64,000 bases of DNA from Kiloniellaceae bacterium (GCA_021776095.1 JAJFGO010000088.1:55958-119957); one strand, 5' to 3'. Shown: positions 49,867-59,785, counted from the first letter of the stretch. Numbers and translations are program-made. The notes: generated from the sequence alone by a model not told the origin.

Positions 49867-51030
49867 TCAGAACGCCTTTCTCAGGCCGACCAGGATCGTG
49901 TAGTCCCGTTCGAGCTGCGGACCGTCCAGGTCCTGGACGACGGGAATGATGCCCTCGACCGATAGCCGCACCCCCTCGATCGGACCGGAAGGAACCAGGA
50001 AATTGAGCCCAAGGCCCAGGCTCAAGAAGTTGCCGGCGCGCAATTTCGGATCGGCGGTGGGGACCTGAAGCGGGTTCAGCCGCGGGTCGGCCCCGTCGAT
50101 ATTCTCCACCACGTCGCCGATGAGCCGGGCCGATGAACTGAGCCAATCGACCCAGCGCCGCGCGCCCCAGACGGAAGCGCTGTAAACGTTGCCGAGCGTG
50201 TAGTTGTCGTCGTTCTCGCCCAGCCGAACGACGGTGTTGACTTGGCTGCCCCACGACCAGTCTTCGGATCTGCCGGTGTAGGTGAGCCCCGGCAGCAGGT
50301 CGAACGTGCCGGACCCGTTCTGCATGGGATAAGGGAGCAGCTGATCCGAGCCCGCCGGCGTATCGTCACGCTCATCGGTGGAGCCGGTGGGGAAGCTCAG
50401 CCCGGCAGTCAGGCCGACGGTATGGCCGCCGCTCTCGTAGACGTCGTATCCACCGATCAGCCGGAAATCGCCGAAGCCTTCCGAACCGGTTGTGAAGTCG
50501 ACGCCCATGCGCGTCACATGGTCCATCGACTTCCAAACATAGGGAACCATCGCCATGACGGAGATGTCGTCGGTAATCCCATACATGACGCTGGCCATTA
50601 GCATGTCCACGTCCATGCTGAGCGGCGCGACCGGAAACCGCGACAGCACCTCGGCTGTGCTCACGTCATCGGTTCCATCCCGGTTGCCGTCCATGCGCAT
50701 GTGCATGTACTGCAGCGACGGCATGATCGCGCCCTGCTTGGGGCTCATGCCGCCGGTAACGCCCTGTGGCGGCGTCATATCCGGGCGCATCATCGATCCC
50801 ATGCCCCGCATGGTCATCCCAGCCATGCCGCCCGTGGTCGTGTCTGCCGCGGCTATGTTTGGACCCGGGGCGGACCCGGTTGATGGGTGAGCGTTCACTT
50901 CGCTTAGTGCGCCGAGACCGAATGAGAAGGTCAGGGCGACGACGCCGGGATGGACCAAACGCCGAAAGTCAGCCGTCGGCCGGAGCGATTGACTTGTATC
51001 ACGTGCCTTATGTGCATTCGCCTTGGTCAT
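49867..51030 (-). CDS. Outer-membrane beta-barrel protein (phenol-degradation MetA-like transporter family)
   Basis: The 387-residue protein has a signal sequence and a short Met-rich stretch (GGMAGMTMRGMGSMMRPD, about residues 67-85). A long amphipathic strand region ends VGLRKAF, with Phe last. The repeated aromatic strands and length fit the PF13557-type channel family found in metal and aromatic gene clusters. Substrate unknown; copper context suggests passage or sensing of copper at the outer membrane. Confidence 0.78.
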   Translation of the reverse strand: MTKANAHKARDTSQSLRPTADFRRLVHPGVVALTFSFGLGALSEVNAHPSTGSAPGPNIAAADTTTGGMAGMTMRGMGSMMRPDMTPPQGVTGGMSPKQGAIMPSLQYMHMRMDGNRDGTDDVSTAEVLSRFPVAPLSMDVDMLMASVMYGITDDISVMAMVPYVWKSMDHVTRMGVDFTTGSEGFGDFRLIGGYDVYESGGHTVGLTAGLSFPTGSTDERDDTPAGSDQLLPYPMQNGSGTFDLLPGLTYTGRSEDWSWGSQVNTVVRLGENDDNYTLGNVYSASVWGARRWVDWLSSSARLIGDVVENIDGADPRLNPLQVPTADPKLRAGNFLSLGLGLNFLVPSGPIEGVRLSVEGIIPVVQDLDGPQLERDYTILVGLRKAF

Positions 51031-51048
51031 TTGTTTTTACTGTTTTCT

Positions 51049-51702
51049 CTATAGGGAGCTTTGAGACAGGTGGGTTAGTCGCGGAACTAAGGGCGGAACT
51101 ACAGCCATGTAGCGCGCATAGGCGGCGCCGAAGACCTCCAGCGCTTCGCGCTCCTCATGCCGGACCAGGCGCAGGTACATCCAGGTCAATACCGGGAACA
51201 TGGCGAGCGTCAGGACGGTTGGCCATTGGAAGAGGAAGCCGAGCATGATCAGGATGAAGCCGGCGTACTGGGGATGGCGCACATGGGCGTATGGGCCGGT
51301 CACGGCCAAGGCGCCGCGTCGCTGCGCCTCATAAAGCACCCGCCAAGCGGCCGAGATCAGCACGAAGCCGCCGCCGATTAGTGCGAAGCTGAGCAGGTGG
51401 AATGGTCCGAAATGCGGGTTGCCCTGCCAGCCGAACAGCATCTCGGGCAGGTGGCCTGCATCGTGGCTGAGCCAGTCGATGCCGGGATAGTTTGCCTGGA
51501 GCCATCCGGACAGGAGGTAGATCGTCAGCGGGAAGCCGTACATCTCGGTGAACAGCGCGACCAGGAAGGCGCTGAAGGCGCCGAAAGACCGCCAGTCGCG
51601 TTTGGTCCGTGGCTTGAAGAAGCTGAAGGCGAAGATGATGAACACGGCCGAGTTGATGATGACCAGGGACCACAGGCCATAGGCCTCAACCGGTTCGCTC
51701 AT
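51049..51702 (-). CDS. Isoprenylcysteine carboxyl methyltransferase (ICMT)-like membrane protein
   Basis: The 217-residue protein has about five membrane segments and the C-terminal methyltransferase signature GPYAHVRHPQYAGFILIMLG followed by an EE pair (RHEEREALEVFG). The family binds S-adenosylmethionine at a membrane-facing pocket and methylates lipids or small molecules in bacteria. It overlaps the DUF2933 gene by four bases (ATGA). Similar proteins are frequent in copper islands, but the substrate is unknown. Confidence 0.82.
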   Translation of the reverse strand: MSEPVEAYGLWSLVIINSAVFIIFAFSFFKPRTKRDWRSFGAFSAFLVALFTEMYGFPLTIYLLSGWLQANYPGIDWLSHDAGHLPEMLFGWQGNPHFGPFHLLSFALIGGGFVLISAAWRVLYEAQRRGALAVTGPYAHVRHPQYAGFILIMLGFLFQWPTVLTLAMFPVLTWMYLRLVRHEEREALEVFGAAYARYMAVVPPLVPRLTHLSQSSL

Positions 51703-51947
51703 GGCGCCCTCCGGCTGTCGCTTTCGGGGTCATCGTCACCCGAGCCGTCGTCCGCGCCACCACCGTGACCTCCATTGCCACCATGGCCACCGTGCATGAA
51801 GAGGTGCATGACCAGGCAGCCGCCGATCAAGAGCCACGGCAAGGCGGCAATCGTGTGTGCCTGATGCTCGGTCCAGAGGAAGTAGCCACCGACCGCCAAG
51901 AAGCCGAGCATCGCCAGGCCGGATTTGGAGAACAGGAACTGTCGCAT
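51699..51947 (-). CDS. DUF2933 membrane protein
   Basis: The 82-residue protein has two membrane helices (SGLAMLGFLAVGGYFLW and LPWLLIGGCLVMHLFMHG). A His/Gly/Asp-rich C-terminus of about 30 residues follows. This is the usual build of DUF2933, a family that recurs in copper and silver clusters. The tail could bind metal. It is translationally coupled to the ICMT-like gene. Confidence 0.85.
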   Translation of the reverse strand: MRQFLFSKSGLAMLGFLAVGGYFLWTEHQAHTIAALPWLLIGGCLVMHLFMHGGHGGNGGHGGGADDGSGDDDPESDSRRAP

Positions 51948-51996
51948 GCGGTACCTCGATGGTTAGCGAACTTGAGCGCTCGGCGCCCGATTCTTG

Positions 51997-53073
51997 TTAT
52001 GTGCTTGGACCCAGAACCATCTGGTGGCCCTTGCCGCCGATCGGGATCTCTCCGAGAACGGTGAGGTCGCTCTGGTCCAGGACCCAAACCTTCGGCTCAT
52101 CTGCGCTCGAGACGTAAATCTTGCCCGTACCGCGAACGGCGGCGAGATGGTAGGGCGCCGGCGACAAGTGGGCGCTATGATAGGTGTCGGTGGTCAGGTT
52201 GAAGCCGATAACCTTTTCGTCGCCGAGGGCCGCCACGAAAAGGGTGCTTCCATCGTCGGAGAGATCGATGCCATGTAGCGTGTCACCGACCGGCATGGTC
52301 TTCACAACCATCCGCTCGCCGATGTCAATGACAGACACCGTGCCGTCTTCGACGTTGTTCACGTAGAGGAACCCGCCATCTTTCGAAAGAACAACATGCT
52401 CGGGACTCGCGCCGACAGTTGCTCTCCATTTAGCAGTCCATGTCCTGGCATCGATAACGCTCACGGTATCGTTGCCGGCGTTGCTGACGTAGACTTGGCC
52501 GCCGTCAGGGCTGAAGGCCGCGTAATTCGGGAACGGGCCGGTCGCGACACTTGCCACAACCTCGTAGGCGCCGAGGTCGATCGTGCTGACGGTCCCTTTG
52601 TTGGGATGGGTCACGACCGCATACCGGCCGTCGGAGCTGACCGCGACATGATGAACAGCGCCGGGCACGTCGATCCGGCGCACGATCGATCCGTCGGCCG
52701 TTCGAATCACCGAGACCGTGCTGACGGCCGCGTCGTCCTTCTTGGGGCCAGCGGGCGCGGCCCCATGGTGCGCGGCATGCTCATCCTCCGTCACACCAGC
52801 CGGCTTTTCGGGTGAGGCGCTACCCGGCACGCGCTCCTCGAAGCTTCCGGCAATCAGGAAGCGCCCGTCGGGCGTCCCGGCCAGCCCGTGCACGGCCGCG
52901 ACACCGCCTATCGTATCGACGATCTTGTCCTGTGCGGTATCGACGACGACGATCTTCCCGTCACCGCCAAGCGGGACGTACATGAAAGGTTCGGCGAAGG
53001 CCGGTTGCATTCCCAGCAGGACGGTGGCCATACCGGCCCAAGCTACGGGTCGAAGAACCTTTACTGCTTTCAC
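51997..53073 (-). CDS. YncE-type periplasmic beta-propeller protein
   Basis: The 358-residue protein has a signal peptide (cleavage near AFA-EP) and repeated propeller blades with VVDTAQDKIV, VSTIDLGAYEVV, VSVIDARTW and VSVIDIGERMVV units. A His-containing insert (about residues 85-115) splits blade one or two. YncE-like proteins bind nucleic acid or act in metal or redox clusters; the target here is unknown. It precedes the P-ATPase gene on the genome but follows it in transcription. Confidence 0.82.
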   Translation of the reverse strand: MKAVKVLRPVAWAGMATVLLGMQPAFAEPFMYVPLGGDGKIVVVDTAQDKIVDTIGGVAAVHGLAGTPDGRFLIAGSFEERVPGSASPEKPAGVTEDEHAAHHGAAPAGPKKDDAAVSTVSVIRTADGSIVRRIDVPGAVHHVAVSSDGRYAVVTHPNKGTVSTIDLGAYEVVASVATGPFPNYAAFSPDGGQVYVSNAGNDTVSVIDARTWTAKWRATVGASPEHVVLSKDGGFLYVNNVEDGTVSVIDIGERMVVKTMPVGDTLHGIDLSDDGSTLFVAALGDEKVIGFNLTTDTYHSAHLSPAPYHLAAVRGTGKIYVSSADEPKVWVLDQSDLTVLGEIPIGGKGHQMVLGPST

Positions 53074-53127
53074 GGCTTATCTCTCCATTTTACTATGCGT
53101 GGATTGGTGCGTCACAATGGACGTTCT

Positions 53128-55497
53128 CTATATCTTGACCGAACGCAGTCTCAGCGCGTTACCGACCACAGATAAAGATGACAGGCTCATGGCCGCGGCC
53201 GCGAAAATCGGCGAAATCAGAATGCCGAAGAATGGGAAGAGGACGCCCGCCGCCACCGGTACGCCGGAAGCGTTGTAGGCCAAGGCGAAGAACAGGTTCT
53301 GCTTGATGTTGCGCATGGTCGCGCGAGCAAGCCGCCGAGCGCGAACGATACCGTTGAGATCTCCCTTTACCAGCGTGAATCCTGCGCTCTCGATCGCCAC
53401 GTCGGCGCCGGTGCCCATGGCGATGCCGACATCGGCCTGGGCCAGCGCGGGCGCGTCATTGACGCCATCGCCCGCCATGGCGACCTTCCGGCCTTCGGCC
53501 TGCAGCTCCTTAATGATGCGTGCCTTGTCTTCGGGCAGAACGTCGGCCCGAATCTCGTCGATTCCGAGCCGTCCAGCCACCGCCTTCGCCGTGCGCTCAT
53601 TGTCGCCGGTCGCCATGACGATGCGGAAGCCTTCCTCGTGCAGCGCCTTCAGCGCGTCCGGCGTCGTCTCCTTGACCGGATCGGCGACCGACACGAGGCC
53701 GGCAATTTCGGAGCCGACGATAACGAACATCACCGTCTCGCCGTCGTCGCGCCGGCCATTGGCGGTCTCGGAAAGCTTGCCACCGTCAAGGCCCAGATCG
53801 GTAACCAGCTTCGCATTGCCGAGCGCGACCCGCTTGCCATCGACGACACCCGTCACCCCCTTGCCGGTGACGGCCTCGAAGTCATCGGCCTTGGCCAAGG
53901 CGACGCCAAGCTCCTCGGCCCCGGCGACGATCGCCTCGGCCAATGGATGCTCCGAGCCCCGCTCCAGACTCGCGGCCAGGCGCAACACCTCGACCTCGTC
54001 ATGGCCGGTTTCCGGCAGGACGGCGACGAGCTTCGGTTTGCCGACGGTCAGGGTGCCGGTTTTGTCGACGATCAGCGTGTCGACCTTAGCAAAGCGCTCC
54101 AGGGATTCGGCGTTCTTGATCAGTACGCCCGCCTGCGCCCCTCGGCCCGTGGCCGTCATGATCGACATGGGCGTCGCTAGGCCCAGCGCGCACGGGCAGG
54201 CGATGATCAAGACCGCGACCGCCGATACCAGCCCGTAGGCGAGAGCTGGGGCCGGTCCCCAAAAGGACCAGGCGATGAACGAGAGAATCGCGATCACGAT
54301 CACGGCCGGCACGAACGAGCCGGCGACGGAATCGGCGAGCTTTTGAATCGGCGCGCGGCTGCGCTGCGCGTTCGCCACCATCTCGACGATCTGGCTGAGC
54401 ATGGTGTCGGCCCCGACCCGTTTCGCCTCCATCACCAAGCTACCCGTGCCGTTGATCGTGGCACCGGTTACCTTGTCGCCCGCGACCTTCTCGACCGGAA
54501 TGGGTTCGCCGGAGATCATCGACTCGTCGATCGACGAGCGGCCCTCGACCACCACCCCGTCGACAGGGATCTTATCGCCCGGGCGCACACGCAGCCGGTC
54601 GCCGACCTTGACGTCTTCAAGCGGGATCTCTTCCTCCCGCCCGTCCTCGCGGATTACGCGAGCGGTCTTCGCGGCAAGATCCAGGAGTGCGCGAATCGCC
54701 GAGCCCGTACGCTCGCGCGCGCCAAGCTCCATCACCTGGCCGAGCAGGACCAGAACCACGATCACCGCGCCGGCCTCGAAATAGACCCCGACATTGCCCT
54801 CGGCATCTCGGAAACCGTCGGGGAACATCCCCGGCACGAGCACGGCAACGACACTGAACAGATAAGCCGCGCCGACGCCCATGCCGATGAGCGTGAACAT
54901 ATTGAGACTGCGGTTGATCACCGACTTGACGCCGCGCACGAAGAACGGCCAGCCGGCCCATAGAATGACCGGCGTGCTCAAAACGAGCTCTATCCAGAGC
55001 GTTGCGCGCTCGCCGAAGATGTCGCGGACGAATCCGAGTCCCACAAAAGGACCCATCGTCAGCACTAGGAGTGGTGCCGTCAGCACGGCCCCGATCAAGA
55101 AGCGGCGCTTGAAGTCGACAAGTTCGGGATTCGGGCCTTCGTCGGCGGCCGGAACGCCCATGGGCTCCAGCGCCATTCCGCAGATCGGACAGTCACCCGG
55201 TTGGTCGCGCACGATTTCCGGATGCATCGGGCAAGTGTATTTCGTGCCCTTGGGCTGGGCCTTGCGCTCGCGCTTGTGCGCGCCGGACAGAAAATGCCGG
55301 GAATCCGCCGCGAATTTATCGTGACACTTTTGAGAGCAAAAGTGATAGGTCTCGCCCTCGTGCTCCAGGCTGGGCTTGCCCGCGTCCAGATTTACCGTCA
55401 TGCCGCAAACCGGGTCCTTGGCCGTCATGGCATCGACCGAAACAGCCGTATGGCTATGATGACGGTGGCTGTGATCGTGATGGTCATGTTTGTCCAT
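53128..55497 (-). CDS. Cu+/Ag+-type P1B ATPase with YHS and metal-binding N-terminal domains
   Basis: The 789-residue protein has a His-rich tip (residues 1-20), a YHS domain (about 26-70, KDPVCGMTV and YHFCSQKC), a CPMHPEI heavy-metal-binding module (89-115) and eight membrane helices. The ion-path motif is ACPCALG (434-436 core), the phosphorylation site is DKTGTLT (478), and [11 protein letters not shown] closes the hinge. It exports Cu(I), or silver, from the cytoplasm. It is the central enzyme of the leftward series. Confidence 0.95.
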   Translation of the reverse strand: MDKHDHHDHSHRHHSHTAVSVDAMTAKDPVCGMTVNLDAGKPSLEHEGETYHFCSQKCHDKFAADSRHFLSGAHKRERKAQPKGTKYTCPMHPEIVRDQPGDCPICGMALEPMGVPAADEGPNPELVDFKRRFLIGAVLTAPLLVLTMGPFVGLGFVRDIFGERATLWIELVLSTPVILWAGWPFFVRGVKSVINRSLNMFTLIGMGVGAAYLFSVVAVLVPGMFPDGFRDAEGNVGVYFEAGAVIVVLVLLGQVMELGARERTGSAIRALLDLAAKTARVIREDGREEEIPLEDVKVGDRLRVRPGDKIPVDGVVVEGRSSIDESMISGEPIPVEKVAGDKVTGATINGTGSLVMEAKRVGADTMLSQIVEMVANAQRSRAPIQKLADSVAGSFVPAVIVIAILSFIAWSFWGPAPALAYGLVSAVAVLIIACPCALGLATPMSIMTATGRGAQAGVLIKNAESLERFAKVDTLIVDKTGTLTVGKPKLVAVLPETGHDEVEVLRLAASLERGSEHPLAEAIVAGAEELGVALAKADDFEAVTGKGVTGVVDGKRVALGNAKLVTDLGLDGGKLSETANGRRDDGETVMFVIVGSEIAGLVSVADPVKETTPDALKALHEEGFRIVMATGDNERTAKAVAGRLGIDEIRADVLPEDKARIIKELQAEGRKVAMAGDGVNDAPALAQADVGIAMGTGADVAIESAGFTLVKGDLNGIVRARRLARATMRNIKQNLFFALAYNASGVPVAAGVLFPFFGILISPIFAAAAMSLSSLSVVGNALRLRSVKI

Positions 55498-55545
55498 GAC
55501 TTGGCTCCAACTTCTCGGTTGCGTCGGCTCCGCGCGGCGGCAATT

Positions 55546-55881
55546 TCAATCAGAAAGCAGGCGCTTGCGCTCCTCGAACTCGTCCTTGTCGATCTCGCCT
55601 CGGGCGAAGCGCTCCTGAAGAATTTCGAGCGCTTTGTTGCGGGATTCTGCTGGCGTTGCGCCTTGCGACGATCCGCCACCCAGCGCGCGCACCGCGAACA
55701 CGATGACGAGAATGATTCCGCCCCAGAACAAAATCATCATGAGACCGCCGCCCAGCATGTGGCCCCAGCCCCAGTCCCAGCCGTGTCCCCATCCCGAGCG
55801 CTCGTAGGTCTGTGCCTGCGCGGTAAGCGGCATGAGACCGGTCGCCGCCGCGAGGAGTGCATATTTCAGTTTGGTTCGCAT
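55546..55881 (-). CDS. Exported SHOCT-domain membrane protein
   Basis: The 111-residue protein has a signal peptide (cleavage near AQA-QT), a Trp/Gly/His segment, one membrane helix (about residues 45-67) and a C-terminal SHOCT domain (ALEILQERFARGEIDKDEFE). Such proteins are common beside copper ATPases and may act as small assembly factors. Its ATG lies 1 bp after the stop of the YHS gene. Confidence 0.85.
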   Translation of the reverse strand: MRTKLKYALLAAATGLMPLTAQAQTYERSGWGHGWDWGWGHMLGGGLMMILFWGGIILVIVFAVRALGGGSSQGATPAESRNKALEILQERFARGEIDKDEFEERKRLLSD

Positions 55882-55882
55882 G

Positions 55883-56092
55883 TCAGTCTCCGTGTTCGAG
55901 TATGGCCGCCCCATGCGGCACTGTGTTTTGTGCGTACCGGCCCGGGGCGGCCCGAAAGGCACTCTGGCAATGTTCTGAGCAGAAGAAGTGCGCCCAACCA
56001 GTGCGATCGCGCATGGCGACCGCCGCCGCCAGGTCGAGAACTTCGCCGCAGACCGGATCACGCACCCTGACGCCGCTGTTTTTTTCGGTCAA
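55883..56092 (-). CDS. Small YHS-domain protein
   Basis: The 69-residue protein is nearly all YHS domain: RVRDPVCGEVLD, then WAHFFCSEHCQSAF. YHS cysteines are thought to bind metal. It starts with TTG within the fabI stop (TTGA), so it depends on translation of fabI. It may hand copper to the ATPase, whose own N-terminus has a similar domain. Confidence 0.8.
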   Translation of the reverse strand: MTEKNSGVRVRDPVCGEVLDLAAAVAMRDRTGWAHFFCSEHCQSAFRAAPGRYAQNTVPHGAAILEHGD

Positions 56093-56871
56093 TGGAACAC
56101 CATCCCGTCGATATGGAAGCCAGCATCGACATGGAGAACTTCGCCGGTGATCGCGGCGGTATGGTCGCTGGCCAGCAACAGCGCGGTCCGTCCGACCTCG
56201 CAGGCATCGACCGTTCGTCGCAGAGGCGCCTTGCGCAGAGTCTCATTTAGAAGCTCGTCGAAATGCGTGATCCCCGAAGCCGCGCGGGTCTGGACCGCAC
56301 CGGCCGAGATGGCATTGACCCGGATCGACTTGCTCCCAAGCTCATGAGCCAGGTAGCGGACTGAGGACTCCAGCGCTGCCTTGACTGGGCCCATCACGTT
56401 GTAATGGTCGACCACCTTCTCAGCGCCGTAGTAGCTCAGCGTCATCAGGCTGCCACCCTGGTCCATCAGCGGCTCGGCGAGCTTCGCCATGCTGATGAAC
56501 GAGTGGCACGAGACGGCCATGGATTCTGCGAAGCCATCGGCGGAGCAATCGGTCAGGCGGCCGTGCAGGTCCTCCTTGCGGGCCCAGGCGACTGCATGAA
56601 ACAGAAAGTCCAGACGGCCCCACGTCTCGCGGATCGCCTCGAATACCGCCTCCAGTTGGCCGAGAACGGTCACGTTGCAGGGCAGAAGGATCGGCGCCTC
56701 AAGCTGGCGCGCGAGCGGTTCGACGTGTGGCTTGGCCTTGTCGTTGACGTACGTAATCGCAAGCTCCGCCCCGGCGTTACGGAAGTGATGCGCCGCCCAC
56801 CACGCCAAGCTGTGCTCATTGGCGATCCCTACGACGAGGCCCTTTCGGCCCTTCAAGTCCAGTATCTCCAT
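56089..56871 (-). CDS. fabI: Enoyl-ACP reductase FabI (island copy)
   Basis: The 260-residue short-chain reductase has the FabI-specific opening LKGRKGLVVGIANEHSLAW and FHAVAWARKEDL. The catalytic pair lies in SYYGAEKVVDHYNVMG (Tyr, then Lys six residues later), and SGITHFDELL is present. It reduces enoyl-ACP to acyl-ACP in fatty-acid synthesis; island copies can also give triclosan tolerance. It is 60 bp after the DUF3141 gene, and the two occur together in other bacteria with acetate kinase genes, which are missing here. Confidence 0.92.
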   Translation of the reverse strand: MEILDLKGRKGLVVGIANEHSLAWWAAHHFRNAGAELAITYVNDKAKPHVEPLARQLEAPILLPCNVTVLGQLEAVFEAIRETWGRLDFLFHAVAWARKEDLHGRLTDCSADGFAESMAVSCHSFISMAKLAEPLMDQGGSLMTLSYYGAEKVVDHYNVMGPVKAALESSVRYLAHELGSKSIRVNAISAGAVQTRAASGITHFDELLNETLRKAPLRRTVDACEVGRTALLLASDHTAAITGEVLHVDAGFHIDGMVFH

Positions 56872-56931
56872 CAGGGATGGACTCCTGTACTGGCAGCTCT
56901 GTTCAAAGTTGGCAGATGCTTGAACATCGTC

Positions 56932-58740
56932 TTATCCAGGGAGCGGACAGCAGGCGTGTTCCGGCTGGTGCGCGCCATAAAGCAGGCTAAAGGTTTGCTC
57001 ATAGGCGTTGTCCCGCGCCTTCCGGGCGTTCTCCATCGCTTCGGAAACCTGACCGATGAATTGCCGCTCCTTTTCCAGCAACGGGTGATCTTGGGGCAAA
57101 GGGGTCCGGTTTTTGGCGACGGCACCGGCAAGGATCGAAACGCCACGCATCCATGGATTGAACGCCTCGGAAAACAGGTAGCGGCTAGTGCGCATTGGAT
57201 GCGCCCACTTCATCATCTCGGCCGACCACGGATTGGCGGTGGCCTGAACCCACGGGCTGACGAAGGTCTTGTAAAACGCTTCATTGGCCTCCGATGCGGC
57301 CCGAACCCGCTTGAAAGCCTCGTCCTGCCGTGGAATGCCGAGATCTTCGATCTTCCGCTCTTCGAAGCGCACGGTGTATTGGGGCTTGTGGCAGTCCGGA
57401 TCGCCGCTCGGGTTGTCGATCTTCATCTCGTAGAGACCGGGCGCTAGGGCCTCGATCTCGCCCAGGCTTTCGAGAATGGCCCGATGCTCGAAGCGCGCGA
57501 CGCTGGCCGAGACGAAAATGCCGAGGTGGCCGATTTGCGGGTTAGTCAGATAAACGATCCTTTGCCCGGCCTGCCTGAGATCGTCGGTGTCCTTGTAGAC
57601 TGCGGGAATCCACCCGAGGGCCTGATGCGGGGGAGTAATATTGTCGCCATGGGAGGCGAAGATCACGAGCGGGTTGCGGATGCGCCGCAGATCGGCGGTG
57701 CAGCCTTCGCAGATGCGAAACTCGCCCTGCTCCAGCCTATTGCCGATGAAGAGGTTCTCGACGATCGCGACGATCTCCTCCCGGCTCAGGAAATAGAAGC
57801 CGTTCCACCAGCGCTCGAATTCGAGGAACCGGTCGCGCTGGGTGTCGATCTTGTTGAACAGGCCAGCGTATTTCTCCCAAATCGCCTTCTCCGGCTTCAG
57901 GTTCTCGAAGTTCTGTGCGAGCCAGGCGCCGTCGAAGCGGCCGTCGCCGAGGTCGGACACATAATGCGCGAGCCAGGCACCGCCCAGGAGGCCGCCGGTT
58001 ACGCGCATGGGGTTCACGCCGGACTCACCGGCCCAATAGGACAGCGGCGAGCCGTTCAGGACGGCGGGGCCGGCGAGCCCGTCGCAGTCGGCCGAGAGCA
58101 GGGTCACGGCCCAGCCGGCCTGGCAGTTTCCGTATAGGACCGGCGGCTTGCCGGGGTGGCGCTGGGCGACTTCCATGACGAAGTGGCGTAGCGCATGGTG
58201 GACATCCGCCAGTGTCTGCCCGGGCGCGGGCTCTGGGAAAAAGATCACGAAATAGACCGGGTGGCCCTCGCGGAGCGCCATGCCGACCTCGGAATCGTGC
58301 TTGAAGCCGCCGATACCGGGTCCATGCCCGGCGCGCGGGTCGACGACGATGACCGGCGGCTTGTCGGGATCGACGCAATCTTCCCAGCAATCCTCGCCGA
58401 CCTCGGTGATCCGCAACAGGGCGTAGTTCGCAGGGTGTTTGAACCGCCGCGCGTCGAGCAGCGTTTCGTACTTGAAGTCGAGCAAAGGCGGCAGGCCAGC
58501 GCGCTCGTGCGCCAGCATGTTGTCGGCTCGCTGGCGCAGGGCATCCCAGAACAGGACCGTGCGCTGACAAACATCGAGACTATAAGCCAAGGCGTCATGC
58601 AGCGATTCGGCGGGAGCCGGAACTACTTGCACCCGCTGGGCACTGCGCTTCCGCAAGGCCGATACCTGCTTCTTCGAAACCGAGGCCGGGCGCTTCTGCT
58701 TGAGGGGGGCTACCCTGCTCGTCTGCCGCATCGAAGACAT
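56932..58740 (-). CDS. DUF3141 protein (PHA-synthase-like alpha/beta hydrolase)
   Basis: The 602-residue protein has a basic N-terminal 40 residues and a hydrolase fold with PVIVVDPRAGHGPGIGG, then YGNCQAGWAV as a G-x-C-x-G nucleophile elbow (the PHA synthase type). A later Asp (SHGDN) and His (IGHLGIF) could complete the triad. DUF3141 proteins sit in clusters with FabI, phosphotransacetylase and acetate kinase. A role in hydroxyacyl or lipid chemistry is an inference; no PHA substrate gene is near. Confidence 0.85.
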   Translation of the reverse strand: MSSMRQTSRVAPLKQKRPASVSKKQVSALRKRSAQRVQVVPAPAESLHDALAYSLDVCQRTVLFWDALRQRADNMLAHERAGLPPLLDFKYETLLDARRFKHPANYALLRITEVGEDCWEDCVDPDKPPVIVVDPRAGHGPGIGGFKHDSEVGMALREGHPVYFVIFFPEPAPGQTLADVHHALRHFVMEVAQRHPGKPPVLYGNCQAGWAVTLLSADCDGLAGPAVLNGSPLSYWAGESGVNPMRVTGGLLGGAWLAHYVSDLGDGRFDGAWLAQNFENLKPEKAIWEKYAGLFNKIDTQRDRFLEFERWWNGFYFLSREEIVAIVENLFIGNRLEQGEFRICEGCTADLRRIRNPLVIFASHGDNITPPHQALGWIPAVYKDTDDLRQAGQRIVYLTNPQIGHLGIFVSASVARFEHRAILESLGEIEALAPGLYEMKIDNPSGDPDCHKPQYTVRFEERKIEDLGIPRQDEAFKRVRAASEANEAFYKTFVSPWVQATANPWSAEMMKWAHPMRTSRYLFSEAFNPWMRGVSILAGAVAKNRTPLPQDHPLLEKERQFIGQVSEAMENARKARDNAYEQTFSLLYGAHQPEHACCPLPG

Positions 58741-58831
58741 CTCGACCTCGTACCATTTTGGTTGTTAGAACGTGAAACGCGATAAGGTGTTAAACTGGGC
58801 CGGCCCCGTTGGGACGATCCTTCGATCGCCA

Positions 58832-59047
58832 CTAACCGTCGCCCACGAGTCCACGCCTCTGGTGTTCGTCCATCGCCAGTACCAGTAACGCCAAGTTGGG
58901 CTTTGTGGTGTTCGAGCAACCGGCGGTCACGGTTCCGTCTTTCCACATGACCGACACGGCGACCGCCTCGATCTGCTCCAGGTTGTCCAGACCGGCGGAG
59001 AAGATCTCCGCGACGGTCGTCCCATGCAGGCTGCGGATTTCGGTCAT
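58832..59047 (-). CDS. Small conserved-looking cytoplasmic protein, not recognised
   Basis: The 71-residue product has no signal or membrane segment. It reads as a compact alpha/beta domain (VAVSVMWKDGTVTAGCSNTT followed by LALLVLAMDEHQRRGLVG). It lies between the DUF3141 gene and the DUF5676-like gene on the same strand. I cannot assign a family. Confidence 0.55.
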   Translation of the reverse strand: MTEIRSLHGTTVAEIFSAGLDNLEQIEAVAVSVMWKDGTVTAGCSNTTKPNLALLVLAMDEHQRRGLVGDG

Positions 59048-59127
59048 CGTGAGATCCTTTCATCCCTGTTGCCGAGGAGCGCGACGGCGACCGGTGCGGA
59101 TCGTGTCGCTCGTCGTTTCGTATCGCG

Positions 59128-59451
59128 CTAGGCAAATTTCCTTGCGAAGAAGTTGTAAATCGGCGCGAAAACCAGCGCGATATACCAGCCGTAAGCACAG
59201 GCTTCGACGAGGCCCAGAAAGAAACTTTGCCAACTGATCCAGACAAACCCGGGCAGCAGTGGCGCCCAGATTGAATTCATGGCCAGTTCCGGAAACCAAA
59301 GGTCGAACAGGACGCACAGCACGAACGTCAACGAAAGGGTTGCGGCAAGGCTCATGCCCAGTGCCACGACCGGGATGCGTGGAACGCTACGCGCCGGCAG
59401 CGGCGTGCCCGAACGGCCATGCTGCGCGAAAGCGGACACGGTCTCACGCAT
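59128..59451 (-). CDS. DUF5676-like small membrane protein
   Basis: The 107-residue protein has two membrane helices (VVALGMSLAATLSLTFVLCVL and FFLGLVEACAYGWYIALVF), separated by a short Trp-rich loop. This matches the small DUF5676 proteins of metal islands. The ATG at 59451 overlaps the previous YHS gene by eight bases, which supports this start over longer readings. Confidence 0.75.
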   Translation of the reverse strand: MRETVSAFAQHGRSGTPLPARSVPRIPVVALGMSLAATLSLTFVLCVLFDLWFPELAMNSIWAPLLPGFVWISWQSFFLGLVEACAYGWYIALVFAPIYNFFARKFA

Positions 59452-59785
59452 GGGAGTGCTCCAATCTTGGCTGGTTGGGGTTGCCGCCAACGTAGAGATC
59501 GGGCGCGGCCTCAAAAATCTCACGGCATTCCCGGGCGCAAAAGTAGTAAACGTTGCCGGCATGGATGCTGGGCTTGGCCTTGTCGGTCTCCACCGTTTTG
59601 CCGCAGACAGGGTCGGTGTCCTGCTTCGGAGGCACCCAGCGGAACTCGTGGTCGCTAGCCTGACCAGGCTTGTTTAGGGTCGGCTCGTTGCCGTGTCCGT
59701 GCCCCATGATGTGCGCGCCGCAACCGAAGCGCATCATCAAGAAGATGAAACCCGCCCAAACCGCGAAATAGAGTAACGCTTCCAT
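59444..59785 (-). CDS. Membrane-anchored YHS-domain protein
   Basis: The 113-residue protein has one N-terminal membrane helix (LLYFAVWAGFIFLMMRFGCG), a His-rich linker (HIMGHGHGN) and a YHS domain (DTDPVCGKTVETDKAKPSI, YYFCARECREIF). The domain probably faces the cytoplasm or periplasm beside copper proteins. It follows the Met-rich gene by 15 bp. Confidence 0.82.
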   Translation of the reverse strand: MEALLYFAVWAGFIFLMMRFGCGAHIMGHGHGNEPTLNKPGQASDHEFRWVPPKQDTDPVCGKTVETDKAKPSIHAGNVYYFCARECREIFEAAPDLYVGGNPNQPRLEHSHA

